From: Treponema sp.
GTDB taxonomy: Bacteria; Spirochaetota; Spirochaetia; Treponematales; Treponemataceae
Assembly (NCBI GenBank): GCA_024696155.1
Contig: JAILHD010000035.1
Location: forward strand, 84,420 to 133,215
Reading direction: 5' to 3'
DNA length: 48,796 nucleotides
Position 1 is the first letter of the stretch. Each line of letters starts with the position of its first letter. Positions 7,252 through 17,454 of the stretch are shown one piece after another. The notes below the pieces were generated by a model. That model did not search any database and was not told the DNA's origin. It saw only the letters and a list, made by a program, of their open reading frames with translations. The position numbers and the translations under genes were made by a program.

Positions 7252-9894
7252 TTACAAGCCAGAAAGTTCTTTCTTCCATCGGGAAATTGTCTGAAGTGCG
7301 TTCATTGGCGTCATATTATCTAAATCTACAGAAAGAATTTCAGAAATTATGATTTCTTCATCGCTAAACAGCCCTGGAGTTACAGCAGGCTTTTGAGCGA
7401 GTTCTGCAGGCACTTGATTTTCGCTCTGAACGGCATTTGTATTATCACTTTCATCCAAAAGCAGAGGCTTTTCTGCCGCTGCATTCTGAATATGAGTAAG
7501 AATTGTTTTTGCGCGGTCAATTACAGTTTTTGGAATTCCTGCAAGGTCTGCAACGTGAATACCATAAGAGTTTTCTGTAACGCCTTCCTTAATTTTTCTA
7601 AGGAAAACTACACTTCCCTGCTGCTCACTAACGTCCATGCACAAAAACTTAAGGTTCGGGTGTTCCATGCGGGAAAGTTCATGATAGTGAGTTGCAAAGA
7701 AAGTCTTACACTTGATTGTGTCCAAAAGGTATTCTGAAACAGCACGTGCAATTGCAAGTCCGTCTTCTGTAGAAGTTCCACGACCAACTTCATCCATAAT
7801 TACAAGAGAACGTTTTGTTGCTGCATGAAGAATATTTGCAGTTTCTGTCATTTCTACAAGGAAGGTTGATTCACCTTTTGCAAGGTTATCGGAAGCTCCA
7901 ACACGGCAGAAAATACGGTCTACAATTCCAAGATGAGCCTTCTCTGCAGGAATATAAGATCCTGTCTGAGCAAGAAGTGCTATAAGTGCATTCTGCCGCA
8001 AATATGTAGATTTACCCGCCATGTTAGGACCTGTAATCAAGTCAAATGAAGGAACAGAATCATCATCGCTGGAAATAAGGCTGTCGTTAGGCACAAACTC
8101 ACCACTTGGAAGATGATTTTCTACAACAGGATGGCGGCCAGCTTTAATTTCAAACATGCACGACTCGTCCATTTCCGGGCGAATCCATTTATGAGCAATT
8201 GCAGCCTGAGCAAAAGAGGCAGTAACATCAGTATTTGCAATTTCATCTGCAATGCGTAAAAGATATTCTATATATTGAGCAAGAGTTCGGCGAACTTCTA
8301 TAAAAAGGTCGCGTTCCAGTTCCAGAATTCTGGTAGAAGATTCATTAAGCTGCTGTTCAAGTTCCTGAAGGCGGTTTGTAGTATAACGGTCGCCGTTTAC
8401 AAGTGCTCGACGCATAATAAAATGCGAAGGAACAGAAGAAAGCTTTCCTTTACTAACTTCTATAAAGTATCCCGAGGCATTATTGTATTTTATTTTAAGC
8501 GTAGAAATGCCGGTAGCATCACGCTCTTCTTCTTCATATTCAGATAATACAAGATTAAAATTATCATGAATCTGTCTCCAGTGATCCAGTTCTTCTGACC
8601 AGCCAAGATTAATAATTCCACCCTCTGTAAGAGAGGTTGCAGGATTATCGAGGATTGAGTTTTTAATAAGCTCGCAGATTTTATAAGAATCATCAGATGA
8701 AACAAAAGAAAAATCATACTGACCAAGATACTCTTTAATCTTACACCACGATTCAAGACTTAGACGAAGAGCCTGCAGATCTTTTGCATGTGCCTTCTCC
8801 ATTGCAATACGCCCTGCAAGGCGTTCTACATCAAGAATCTGAGACAAATCAGCTTTAACTTTTTCTAAAAGCTGGCGGTTTTCTACAAAATTAGAAACTC
8901 TATTCTGACGGTCTTCTATCTGGCGCAGATTTGTAAGCGGGAACAAAAGCCAGTTGCGTAAAAGACGACTGCCCATTGCAGTTTTTGTAAAATCTACACA
9001 TTCCATAAGACTGAACTGACTGGTGCCGTCACGCATATTTTCTGTAATTTCAAGATTACGGCGCGAAGAATCATCCATCATAAGGAATTCAGAATCCTGA
9101 TATAGTCTTATGGAATTTACATGCGGAATAGAAGCGTTTGTTGTCTTTTCAAGATAATCAAGAAGGAAGCCGGCCGGTACAATTTCACAAGCGCCGTCTT
9201 CAAGACCAAAGGCCTTTAAGTTTGCAGTTTTAAACTGAGCAGTCAGTTTTTTATAGGAAAGGTCGTAATTAAAATCCCAGTCTGGGTAATAAGAAACTGC
9301 AATATTGGTATTTGCATTTAAAACAGCCTGAATATCTGGGTTTGTCTTTAAAGAAAGAGGCAGTAAAAGTTCACGAGGAGCAGCTCGGTTGAGTTCCTTA
9401 GAAAAATTTTCTGCCATCTTGTTAGCAGGCCAGGAAGTTGCTCTAAAAGAAGAAGTTGTTACATCAATAAAAGCAAAACCCGTACGAGCTTTTGAAATAC
9501 AAAGCGCTGCTAGATAACTTGCCTTAAAACCGTCAAGATATTCAGCTTCTACAGCAGTTCCTGGAGTTATGATTTCTACAACTTTACGTTCAGCAATCCC
9601 CTTTCCACCTTTAGGGATTTCTCCAACCTGCTCACATATTACGATTTTTTTTCCAAGGCGAAGTAAACGTGCAATATAAATCTTTGCAGCATGGTAAGGA
9701 ATACCACACATAGGCTGATTCGCACGATGAGTCAATGTTAAATTCAAAAGACGCGATACTTCAACCGCGTCAGCATCAAACATTTCGTAGAAGTCGCCTA
9801 ATCTAAAAAAGACGACTTCGTTCTGATATTTTGCTTTTATATCCCGATACTGAACCATCATCGGGGTAAGAGTTTCTGAATTATCCAAAGCCAT
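7252..9894 (-). CDS. mutS: DNA mismatch repair protein MutS
   Basis: The 880-residue protein recognises mismatches. The N-terminal mismatch-reading motif FYE is at 35-37 within FFRLGDFYEMF. Connector, lever and clamp regions follow, and the C-terminal ATPase has Walker A GPNMAGKST near 618-626 and Walker B/signature MDEVGRGTSTEDGLA near 700. A helix-turn-helix tail ends the domain, and about 60 further residues form a linker and C-terminal segment. Length is as expected (850-880). Its ATG overlaps the skp stop (TAATG). The same order with bamA and skp occurs in T. pallidum. No mutL is present here. Confidence 0.98.
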   Translation of the reverse strand: MALDNSETLTPMMVQYRDIKAKYQNEVVFFRLGDFYEMFDADAVEVSRLLNLTLTHRANQPMCGIPYHAAKIYIARLLRLGKKIVICEQVGEIPKGGKGIAERKVVEIITPGTAVEAEYLDGFKASYLAALCISKARTGFAFIDVTTSSFRATSWPANKMAENFSKELNRAAPRELLLPLSLKTNPDIQAVLNANTNIAVSYYPDWDFNYDLSYKKLTAQFKTANLKAFGLEDGACEIVPAGFLLDYLEKTTNASIPHVNSIRLYQDSEFLMMDDSSRRNLEITENMRDGTSQFSLMECVDFTKTAMGSRLLRNWLLFPLTNLRQIEDRQNRVSNFVENRQLLEKVKADLSQILDVERLAGRIAMEKAHAKDLQALRLSLESWCKIKEYLGQYDFSFVSSDDSYKICELIKNSILDNPATSLTEGGIINLGWSEELDHWRQIHDNFNLVLSEYEEEERDATGISTLKIKYNNASGYFIEVSKGKLSSVPSHFIMRRALVNGDRYTTNRLQELEQQLNESSTRILELERDLFIEVRRTLAQYIEYLLRIADEIANTDVTASFAQAAIAHKWIRPEMDESCMFEIKAGRHPVVENHLPSGEFVPNDSLISSDDDSVPSFDLITGPNMAGKSTYLRQNALIALLAQTGSYIPAEKAHLGIVDRIFCRVGASDNLAKGESTFLVEMTETANILHAATKRSLVIMDEVGRGTSTEDGLAIARAVSEYLLDTIKCKTFFATHYHELSRMEHPNLKFLCMDVSEQQGSVVFLRKIKEGVTENSYGIHVADLAGIPKTVIDRAKTILTHIQNAAAEKPLLLDESDNTNAVQSENQVPAELAQKPAVTPGLFSDEEIIISEILSVDLDNMTPMNALQTISRWKKELSGL

Positions 9895-10421
9895 TAGTTT
9901 AGACCAAGTTCAGAAATAACCTGCTGTGTAATATCAACAGAAGATGAGTACCACAAAATTGCATTAGCGTCCTGAAGACTAAGAATCATACTGTAACCGC
10001 CGCTTTCTGCAATTTTAGAAAGTGTATTGTAAAGCTTTTTGTAAAATTCATCTGAGCTTTTTAGAGATTTCTGAAGACTTTCAAGCTCTACATTTTTTGC
10101 ATTAGTATATTCTGTAAGATAATCTTTCTTTTTTGTAATTTCTGATTCAGTGCGAAGAGCCATAGACTCGTTACCTGAATTTTCATATTCAAGTTTCTTT
10201 TCCTGAAGGTTTCTTAGTTCATCAGTTCTTTTATTAATTTCTGCCTGAAATTCAGCCTTCTTCTTTTCGTAATTACGGATTGGAGCTGAATTTCTAAAAT
10301 ATGCGTTATAAACCTTTGCAGTATCAACAACACCAAATCGTGTAATCTGCTGAGAAAAAGCGCCTGAACTGCAAATTACACCAAAAACAAGTGCAAGAAT
10401 TACAAATTTTATATTCTTCAT
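9894..10421 (-). CDS. skp: Periplasmic chaperone, Skp/OmpH family
   Basis: The 175-residue protein begins with a signal peptide (about 1-24, ending SSGAFSQQ) followed by ITRFGVVDTAKVYNAY, the Skp/OmpH opening strand. The middle (about 50-135) is a charged helical hairpin rich in Lys, Glu and Leu, matching the tentacle-like coiled coils that hold unfolded outer-membrane proteins. The C-terminal strand with SLQDANAILWYS closes the trimer body. It lies between bamA and mutS, the usual context for a BamA partner. A ribosome site (GGCAGGT) lies about 7-10 bases before the ATG. The exact substrates are unknown. Confidence 0.92.
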   Translation of the reverse strand: MKNIKFVILALVFGVICSSGAFSQQITRFGVVDTAKVYNAYFRNSAPIRNYEKKKAEFQAEINKRTDELRNLQEKKLEYENSGNESMALRTESEITKKKDYLTEYTNAKNVELESLQKSLKSSDEFYKKLYNTLSKIAESGGYSMILSLQDANAILWYSSSVDITQQVISELGLN

Positions 10422-10459
10422 TTCATACCTGCCTTAAAACATTTTATACAAGTTTTATT

Positions 10460-12910
10460 TTAGCGGTTTGTAATATTAAATGAAAGTACAAACTGGAAGT
10501 CTGTAAAACTTGAACGTGTACTATCATTATTTCTTGCCCAGTCAGAAGCCTTAACTGGCTGCCAGTCGCTGTTCAACTTGTACTTCCATGCAAACAAAAG
10601 ATGCAATGGGAACTGAGGAAGAAGGAAGCGGATTCCAGGTCCATAACTGAAGTAGAAATCATCAATGCTAAGATTCTGCATATCGTTCATTGAGTTTTTA
10701 ACAGCTGCAGCATCATAGAAGAAGTCTACACCGATAATATTTGGAACAATCGGCATACGAAGTTCAAGACGGTTACTGAGCATTGCCTGTCCCTTTGCAA
10801 CCTTATAGGCTTCTGTCCATCCGCGTCCGTTGAACATACCGTCAATGTAAACCTTGTTAGAGTCGGAAACCATATCATTATTAACAGGGAACAAAACTGT
10901 AAAGCCAGTGTATGCGGCTAATACAAGTTTGAGAGACCAGTTTTCTGCCACGTGCCAGTCAAGAAGTTTTAAATATCCTTCAAGTTTTGTATCACTGCGA
11001 AGGAAGAATTCTTTTTCAAGTTCTGGAATAAGTCCGTACCATGTATATTTCTGACTTGCAAACCAACCTTTTGTAGGGTCGTAGTTAATATCACGGTTAT
11101 CTACAGAACCACTAATCCATACACCGTTTAAGATACCCCAGCGGTTAGCATATTTTGAAAGTCCCTGATCAATAGGAACATAAATATTTTCATCAAAAAT
11201 ATAGTTTGTTACGCTGTTTGTAAGACCTGTTCCCAAAGAAAGGATTGCGTAGTCATATGCCCAGCGGCGTCCAAATGCAGTAGAAAGAGAAATTGCATAG
11301 CCTTCGTACTTTGTATAATAATAGCGCTGAGTCAAATCTCCGCCAGGAAGCCACTGGTTTGTAAGCACATAGGCATTTTTACGGCTGAAAGACAAAGATT
11401 CAGAGAAAGAAATTGGTAATGAACCAATCCAGCTCTGAGAATATCCAAGATCAACAGACTGTTCAGAAGTAGAAACAGTTGTACCTGCCGAAATTGTTTT
11501 ACCTTCACCAAAGAGGTTAGAGTTTTCTACCTTTACAAAAAGTGAAATTGGAATTGGATTGTCCGGGTCAGATGAACCTGAGAAGGTCATACCAAACTGC
11601 AAAGAAGTTGTAGACTGTTCTTCTACAGAGAAAACAAGGTCAACAAGATCCTGTTCACTACCCTGCTGAGGCTCTGGTACAACGCTAGAGAAGTACTGAA
11701 GGTTCATAAGGTTACGAAGACCAGAAATAATCTTATCGCGGCTAAAAATGTCACCAGGTTCAATAGGGATTTCACGACGGATTACAAAATCCTTAGTCTT
11801 AGAGTTTCCCTTAATAATTACGTTTTCAATATGAGCACGAGGGCCCTCTACAATTGTTACATCGTAAGAAATCTCATGAGTTTCTGCATCTTTAGAAGGC
11901 ACAGGATAGAACTGATTAGACATGTAACCGTTTTCGTAGTACTTTCCTGTAATGCCAGAAAGAATTTCCTGGAATTTTACTTCGTTATAAGTAGCACCAG
12001 GCTTTAATTTTGGCATTTTTACAAGTTCATCATAAGAAAAAACTTCGTTACCGTTCAGACGCAAACCTGTATAAGTATACTGGCTTCCTTCCTGCAAATA
12101 GAACAAAATAGAAAGTTCATTACGCTGCTTTTTTTCATTAAAGGCTTCTTCAATCTGAACATCAAGAACAGACATATCAACATAGCCGCGTTCTTTATAG
12201 AAGTTCATAAGAGCCTGCTTGTCCTGCTCAAGGGCAGCCTGCTGGAAGGCACCATCTTTAAATGCGCCTGCTTCTTTTAATGAAAGTTTTGATTTAAGTT
12301 TACGTTCAGAAGCGATTGTATTTCCTGCAAAATTAATATTGCGGATTACGGTACTTGCACCTTCTTCAATTTTATAAGTTACGATTACTCCATTTTCTGA
12401 TTCTTCTACAGTATGAGAAACTTTAGAAGTTGTATAACCTTTCTGAATGTAGTAATTGCGGATTGTGCGTTCATCAACTAAAACTTTTGATTCAACATAA
12501 ACGTCGCTGGCTTTAATTTTAATCTGCTCGCGAAGTTCACCATTACGGATTTTTCGGTTTCCTACAAAAGTAACAGATTTAATGATAGGACGTTCACTTA
12601 CTTTAAAAACAAGCAGAACATCATTATTGCTTTTTGAAGCGTGTTTAGCATACGGCTCGATTTCTTCAAATAAATCAAGGGCATAAAGCTTATCGAGCAT
12701 TTCGTTATAGATTTCGTCTGAAAAGCCCTGACCTATGTAAGAACTTACTACACCAGTAAGTTCAGATTTTTTTACATTTTTAAGACCATCAAAATCAACT
12801 TTTGTAATCGGCTGATTCCAGAACCACTCTCCATCATCTGAATCCTGTGCAAAAACAAAGCCGACACAAACGAATAAAGAAACGAAGATTGCTGCTAACT
12901 TACGGCGCAT
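10460..12910 (-). CDS. bamA: Outer-membrane assembly factor BamA
   Basis: BamA inserts beta-barrel proteins into the outer membrane. I place the start at the ATG at 12908-12910, preceded by AGGGG eight bases upstream, giving about 816 residues with signal peptide RRKLAAIFVSLFVCVGFVFAQ. Five POTRA-like repeats span roughly residues 30-420 (for example ITKVDFDGLKNVKKSEL, IKSVTFVGNRKIRNGEL, IRNINFAGNTIASERKL, IENVIIKGNSKTKDFVI). The C-terminal 390 residues are the 16-strand barrel, with the conserved GPGIRFLLPQFPLHLLFAW near the end and a final aromatic strand (FQFVLSFNITNR). Flanked by tamB and skp, it matches the T. pallidum BamA locus (TP0326). Confidence 0.97.
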   Translation of the reverse strand: MRRKLAAIFVSLFVCVGFVFAQDSDDGEWFWNQPITKVDFDGLKNVKKSELTGVVSSYIGQGFSDEIYNEMLDKLYALDLFEEIEPYAKHASKSNNDVLLVFKVSERPIIKSVTFVGNRKIRNGELREQIKIKASDVYVESKVLVDERTIRNYYIQKGYTTSKVSHTVEESENGVIVTYKIEEGASTVIRNINFAGNTIASERKLKSKLSLKEAGAFKDGAFQQAALEQDKQALMNFYKERGYVDMSVLDVQIEEAFNEKKQRNELSILFYLQEGSQYTYTGLRLNGNEVFSYDELVKMPKLKPGATYNEVKFQEILSGITGKYYENGYMSNQFYPVPSKDAETHEISYDVTIVEGPRAHIENVIIKGNSKTKDFVIRREIPIEPGDIFSRDKIISGLRNLMNLQYFSSVVPEPQQGSEQDLVDLVFSVEEQSTTSLQFGMTFSGSSDPDNPIPISLFVKVENSNLFGEGKTISAGTTVSTSEQSVDLGYSQSWIGSLPISFSESLSFSRKNAYVLTNQWLPGGDLTQRYYYTKYEGYAISLSTAFGRRWAYDYAILSLGTGLTNSVTNYIFDENIYVPIDQGLSKYANRWGILNGVWISGSVDNRDINYDPTKGWFASQKYTWYGLIPELEKEFFLRSDTKLEGYLKLLDWHVAENWSLKLVLAAYTGFTVLFPVNNDMVSDSNKVYIDGMFNGRGWTEAYKVAKGQAMLSNRLELRMPIVPNIIGVDFFYDAAAVKNSMNDMQNLSIDDFYFSYGPGIRFLLPQFPLHLLFAWKYKLNSDWQPVKASDWARNNDSTRSSFTDFQFVLSFNITNR

Positions 12911-12964
12911 ATACTTATCCCCTACCATAACATTTTACTTTTCTATTTTTTATAAAGCAAAAAA

Positions 12965-15900
12965 TCAGAACTGAAACTTCCATGAAAGCGTTAATGCGCT
13001 TGATGGTGTATAGTGCTGATTCATCAATGCTTTTATGTCTGGAGAAACGCTCCATCGGATATTTACGAAAGGCGACTCCAGTTCCAGACCAAACTCTGGC
13101 TGAAAGTTTAAATTTAAGCTGTTGGATGCGGTCAATTCATCATAAGATTGAACAGTTTCATCAAGTGCAAGATGGAACATAGTATCAAAATATAACGAGC
13201 TTCCAAGGTACTTACCCATATAAACAGTTGAATTATCCAAAAGGTTACCGATTGTGAAAACCTCTTTTGAAGAAGATGAATTTCTTCTTACACCATAATT
13301 CAATGTATTCTGCAGCACGTTAGTTCGCACTGAAAATATATCAAAATTCAGAACTTCTCGCAACGAATTTTCAACCTTGCGTCCTACAGAAGACTGAATA
13401 GCATAGTCACCTGCGGCAAAAAGTAAACTTGCACCGCTAAGAGTGTTATCTCCGCTGGAGTCAGCAATGATAATCTGGCCAAGAAGTTTACGAATCTCGT
13501 TTTCTGACTTTGCAGGTTCGGCACTAAAGCGTGGAGCAAGGTCTCTTAACTGCTGATTTTCTACACTCATAGAAATCTTAACACTTTTTCCGTTTTCATC
13601 ACGTTCACGGGTTTCTGCATTAAGTGTTACAACAGGATTCAGCAAATCATCCTGATTAAACTTGATTCTTCCGCGTTTTATATAGAAGCTTCTATTTAAA
13701 TATGCAATATCACCAGTGCGGACCCCTACATTTCCATCAACAACATAGGCTTCATCATAAGTATCTACGTTTACACCAAGCCTTGAATTTGGAACAAGTA
13801 CCGCACGCAAAATTGGATCCAGAATAAAGGTTGCATGATTTCCAAGCTGAATATCAAGATCAGTCCGGAAGTTCATTTTTGATTTATTTACAGTTGTACT
13901 GTTTGTGATTTTCTGAACATCTGCAGAAAAACTTGTATTTTCGCCAATGATTTTTCCGCCAATATCCATAATTCCGTTTTCGTACATCAAATCAAGATCG
14001 ATATTTACATCACTTTTTACAAGGAATTTTTTAGTTTTAAGCTTACCAGGGAACTTTTCATCCCCAATTGACTTAAGTTTTGCTTCCATATGATCAAAAG
14101 AAAAACGGTTTAAGAAGATTGTTGCACTTCCCAGTAGTTTTTCTGTCTTTTTAATAGAAAAAATTGTTTCTTCTATGCGGATTTCACCGTTATCAATTGT
14201 AATTGGCGTATATGGTGCCTGAAGTTTTTGAGGAGAAATTAAACTGAATACAAGCTGAGGCTCATCAATAGAAAGATTTCCTTTAATATCAGGCTCTTTT
14301 GAAGTTCCCTGAATACTTGCAAAACCTGAAAGTTTACCGCCATTCATAATAAAGAGGTTATCGAAATTAAAATATGAAAAGGCCCTCTCAAGATCAAAAT
14401 CTACATCAGTAATATTAATGTCTAATTTACTGCCCGTTGTTCCAAAAACTTTTAATTTTGCAAAGGCATTATTATCAAAAGTTACTTCCAGGAAGTGATC
14501 ATTTGTAAGGCTTCCATAAATTCCAGCATTTTCAGAAGTAAAGAAATTTATGTTTCCTTCTGAATACATAAGGCTTGCGGTAAGTCCAAACTGTTTTTTT
14601 ACAAAGTCTCCCTGAATAGAAGGAAGAGAAAGCGTTAACATAAAGGTATCTGGGAAGAACTTACCTTCTGGAATTGTAGAATTATTAAATTCAAGTTTAA
14701 ACGGTGTTTTTATACTCTTTTTTGTAACATACGACAAAAGATTTCCGTGAGCAGAACCTGTCATAGTTTCTAAAGAAAAATCAGAAACAATATCTGTAAT
14801 TTCTGTATTTCCTTTATAAATATTCAAAGTTTGTACAGAAAGATTTCTGTCTTCAAGAACTGCAGAACCCGTCATTTTTGTAACATTTCCGCTAGTTGCA
14901 AGCGAAAGTTCATCAAGATTCAGTGTTACATAAGGGTGCATAAGAGTTCCTGTTGCATACAAAGAGCCCGAAACATAATTATTCTCGCCTTTTGCAACGG
15001 TAAAGTGATTAAGATTAAAATTAACCAGCTGAGTCTGAAGATTCATGTAAATGTCATTTTTTAATGTTTCTAAAGAAAATTTCTTTGCAAGAGGATTTGT
15101 TGCATTCAGTTCCAGATGGATTTTTTCATCGGAGTATGAATTATTTAGGGTTGTATTTATATTAAGCACATTAAAAATGCCGTCATTTACATCAAAGGCA
15201 AGGTCTGCGTCACCTGCAAAAGAAGAATAAATATCTGAATAGCCAAGATTATCAAGATGAGCACCGTATTTTGTAATGCTTCCTGTAAACACAACCTTTG
15301 GAGTAACAGTATATGTTGCACTGGCAGCCTCAAATTCAAAAAGACTTACAAGAATTTCAGGGCCTTCCTGTTTTGTATAATTAAAATTCGAGCGTGTAGA
15401 AACAACAGCCGTCATCTGATCATAAATTAAAGGAAGATTTTCGCACATCAAAGAGCCAGAAAGTCTTGAGTTCGGATAAAAATTAAGATTAATCTGCGAA
15501 TTATAATCTCCGCTTATAGAAATAAAATCTTTTCTGATATTGCCAGAAAAATGATACGGAATAGATGAACTTGACATATCTGCTGTAAAAAAGAATTCAT
15601 CATCATCTTTGTTGCGGTCAAGAGTTCCGCTGGCTTCAAAATTGATTTTTCCAAAAACGGCACTGATTTTATTAAGTTGAAGAGACTGTTCGTTTCCACC
15701 AAAAGAAAGAAGAACAGTCTGATTTTCTTTTTCGATATTTGCAGCAATTATATAAGGTACATTATAAGAAAGCGACTTAAGGTCTGTAGAAAGATAGATA
15801 TCTCCAGAAAGCAAAACTGATGAAATGGATTTTGCAATGCCTTCTACCGACGCACCACTCTTTTGTGGCAAAGCCTGCGCTGCAAAGAGCACAAGGCTGT

Positions 15901-17380
15901 CTGCAAAAACACTCTGCAAGTTCAGGTTCAATTCAGCATATTTTTGAGAAGGCAGTATGTTACCGTCAGCTTTTATAAGTCCCGCATCGCCAAAATCTGT
16001 ATGAGAAAAATCAGAGGCTTCAAAATTGTAGTAAAGAGAATCGTTCAGAGGAATAAGTTTAAACTGTAAGGCAGAAAGTGATTTTTCTCCAACAAAAAGC
16101 TGAGGAGAAAAGGCTTCAAAACCTTTATCCAGCGGGTCAATGTACAACTCTGTAGAAATTGACTTTCCGTTTGAAAGAACAAGATAAGGGAGGTCAAAAA
16201 CGCCGTTCAGACGATAATCTTTAAATGCATAATCAAAATGCATAGAAGAAAGAACATTCTTGCCTTTTGCACTGAATTTAGACATTTCAAGATGCTGTTC
16301 ATCGCCAAACAAAGAAAAGTCAACAAGGGCACCGCCAGCAAAAACTGCATCTGGAACAAAAAAAGAAGTATCAGAAATATAATCAATTGACTTATCAGAA
16401 AGATTAAATCTGATGATTGAATCTGTATTCACGCGCAAATCCTGAAGGCGTTTAAGCGTCTTTCTATTTGCGGCAGAGTTTAAAATCTGAACAGGCATAA
16501 AATCTTTAGACTTAAGCTGAATATTTAAATCTTTTGTATTCAGATTAAGGTCTGCACCAAAAGAAACAGGATTTTCGCTCTGAATTAAATTAATTCCAGC
16601 CACATCATTTTCATAATCAGCACGGAAGTTCAATTTTTTAATTGTATACAAACCGTTTGTGATGTTTGAGAGTTTTACAGTAACATAAGAATTATCACCG
16701 TTTGGGAAAATTGCCCCTACAAAACCTGCATTCATCGTAACTTTCTGATTCAGTTTTGCAATTTCCACACGGACTTTTGATTCAATATTAAAATTAACAC
16801 CGTTTTTAAGGCTGTTTGGAGAAAAATCAAAATTATGGAGTTTTACGATGGCTTTTACGCCGTTTTCATCATAGTTAAGGCTGATGTTTTTTAAGCGGAC
16901 ATTTTTTGGAATCAGCTGATTAAAGGCTTCAAAATCAAAACCATCTGATGAGTTTGAAAGATTTTTTCTGACAGATTTTTTTTCTGATGTCTTTTGTAAA
17001 TGAGTTTTTAGAATAAGAATTTCGTCCAGATCAAGTTCAATACCGTCAATTACAAAGTTTGTAAAACCGTCAGAAAAATCACGTTTTAAGAGATTAAATA
17101 ATTTGTAATCAATGTTTGTTTTATTAATCGCAAGAATTACATTGTTATTATCATCTGTGAATTTAATTTTCTTAAGAGAAATTGTAGAAAGAATAGAAGG
17201 CGAAAGACTTTCGTAAGAAAAATGAAGGCCGGTTCGTTCGTAAAGTTCTGAGGAAAGGTTATTTACTATAGCTTCTGCCGCAGACACAATTCTTCTGTGA
17301 AGAGGAAGTATCAGACTTACTCCAAGCACAAAGAGAAGAATAAATATGAAGCTGCGTATTTTTAAAACAGTTACCTTCAT
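12965..17380 (-). CDS. tamB: TamB-family inner-membrane/periplasmic protein
   Basis: The 1471-residue protein starts with one membrane anchor (about 8-28, SFIFILLFVLGVSLILPL). A very long series of beta-rich repeats forms the groove of the AsmA/TamB superfamily, which bridges the two membranes and is linked to phospholipid and outer-membrane protein transport. The last 350 residues carry the conserved TamB C-terminal domain (RTGDIAYLNRSFYIKRGRIKF, then LDPILRAVLVP-type strands) and the chain ends in an aromatic strand, WKFQF. It sits just upstream of bamA, its usual genetic partner in treponemes. No Shine-Dalgarno sequence precedes the ATG. Confidence 0.92.
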   Translation of the reverse strand: MKVTVLKIRSFIFILLFVLGVSLILPLHRRIVSAAEAIVNNLSSELYERTGLHFSYESLSPSILSTISLKKIKFTDDNNNVILAINKTNIDYKLFNLLKRDFSDGFTNFVIDGIELDLDEILILKTHLQKTSEKKSVRKNLSNSSDGFDFEAFNQLIPKNVRLKNISLNYDENGVKAIVKLHNFDFSPNSLKNGVNFNIESKVRVEIAKLNQKVTMNAGFVGAIFPNGDNSYVTVKLSNITNGLYTIKKLNFRADYENDVAGINLIQSENPVSFGADLNLNTKDLNIQLKSKDFMPVQILNSAANRKTLKRLQDLRVNTDSIIRFNLSDKSIDYISDTSFFVPDAVFAGGALVDFSLFGDEQHLEMSKFSAKGKNVLSSMHFDYAFKDYRLNGVFDLPYLVLSNGKSISTELYIDPLDKGFEAFSPQLFVGEKSLSALQFKLIPLNDSLYYNFEASDFSHTDFGDAGLIKADGNILPSQKYAELNLNLQSVFADSLVLFAAQALPQKSGASVEGIAKSISSVLLSGDIYLSTDLKSLSYNVPYIIAANIEKENQTVLLSFGGNEQSLQLNKISAVFGKINFEASGTLDRNKDDDEFFFTADMSSSSIPYHFSGNIRKDFISISGDYNSQINLNFYPNSRLSGSLMCENLPLIYDQMTAVVSTRSNFNYTKQEGPEILVSLFEFEAASATYTVTPKVVFTGSITKYGAHLDNLGYSDIYSSFAGDADLAFDVNDGIFNVLNINTTLNNSYSDEKIHLELNATNPLAKKFSLETLKNDIYMNLQTQLVNFNLNHFTVAKGENNYVSGSLYATGTLMHPYVTLNLDELSLATSGNVTKMTGSAVLEDRNLSVQTLNIYKGNTEITDIVSDFSLETMTGSAHGNLLSYVTKKSIKTPFKLEFNNSTIPEGKFFPDTFMLTLSLPSIQGDFVKKQFGLTASLMYSEGNINFFTSENAGIYGSLTNDHFLEVTFDNNAFAKLKVFGTTGSKLDINITDVDFDLERAFSYFNFDNLFIMNGGKLSGFASIQGTSKEPDIKGNLSIDEPQLVFSLISPQKLQAPYTPITIDNGEIRIEETIFSIKKTEKLLGSATIFLNRFSFDHMEAKLKSIGDEKFPGKLKTKKFLVKSDVNIDLDLMYENGIMDIGGKIIGENTSFSADVQKITNSTTVNKSKMNFRTDLDIQLGNHATFILDPILRAVLVPNSRLGVNVDTYDEAYVVDGNVGVRTGDIAYLNRSFYIKRGRIKFNQDDLLNPVVTLNAETRERDENGKSVKISMSVENQQLRDLAPRFSAEPAKSENEIRKLLGQIIIADSSGDNTLSGASLLFAAGDYAIQSSVGRKVENSLREVLNFDIFSVRTNVLQNTLNYGVRRNSSSSKEVFTIGNLLDNSTVYMGKYLGSSLYFDTMFHLALDETVQSYDELTASNSLNLNFQPEFGLELESPFVNIRWSVSPDIKALMNQHYTPSSALTLSWKFQF

Positions 17381-17415
17381 CGTTAATATTATCGGAAAAG
17401 ATTAGATGAATCTGT

Positions 17416-17421
17416 ATTATA
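17416..17421 (-). promoter_or_regulatory. Possible -10 element for tamB
   Basis: A perfect TATAAT on the minus strand lies in the 74-base divergent region between tamB and tmk, about 35 bases before the tamB start. The -35 position at a 17-base spacing reads TAAATT, which is poor, so confidence is limited. Confidence 0.35.
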
Positions 17422-17442
17422 GTAAATTTTTGAATTTTAATT

Positions 17443-17448
17443 TATACT
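17443..17448 (+). promoter_or_regulatory. Possible -10 element for tmk
   Basis: TATACT on the plus strand ends seven bases before the tmk ATG. If used, transcription would begin at or next to the start codon and give a leaderless mRNA, in line with the absence of a Shine-Dalgarno sequence. No good -35 is seen. Confidence 0.25.
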
Positions 17449-17454
17449 TATTAT

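Noticed and set aside
7608..7793. Second minus-strand frame within mutS
   Set aside because: It overlaps the conserved MutS ATPase in another frame and has no start signal.
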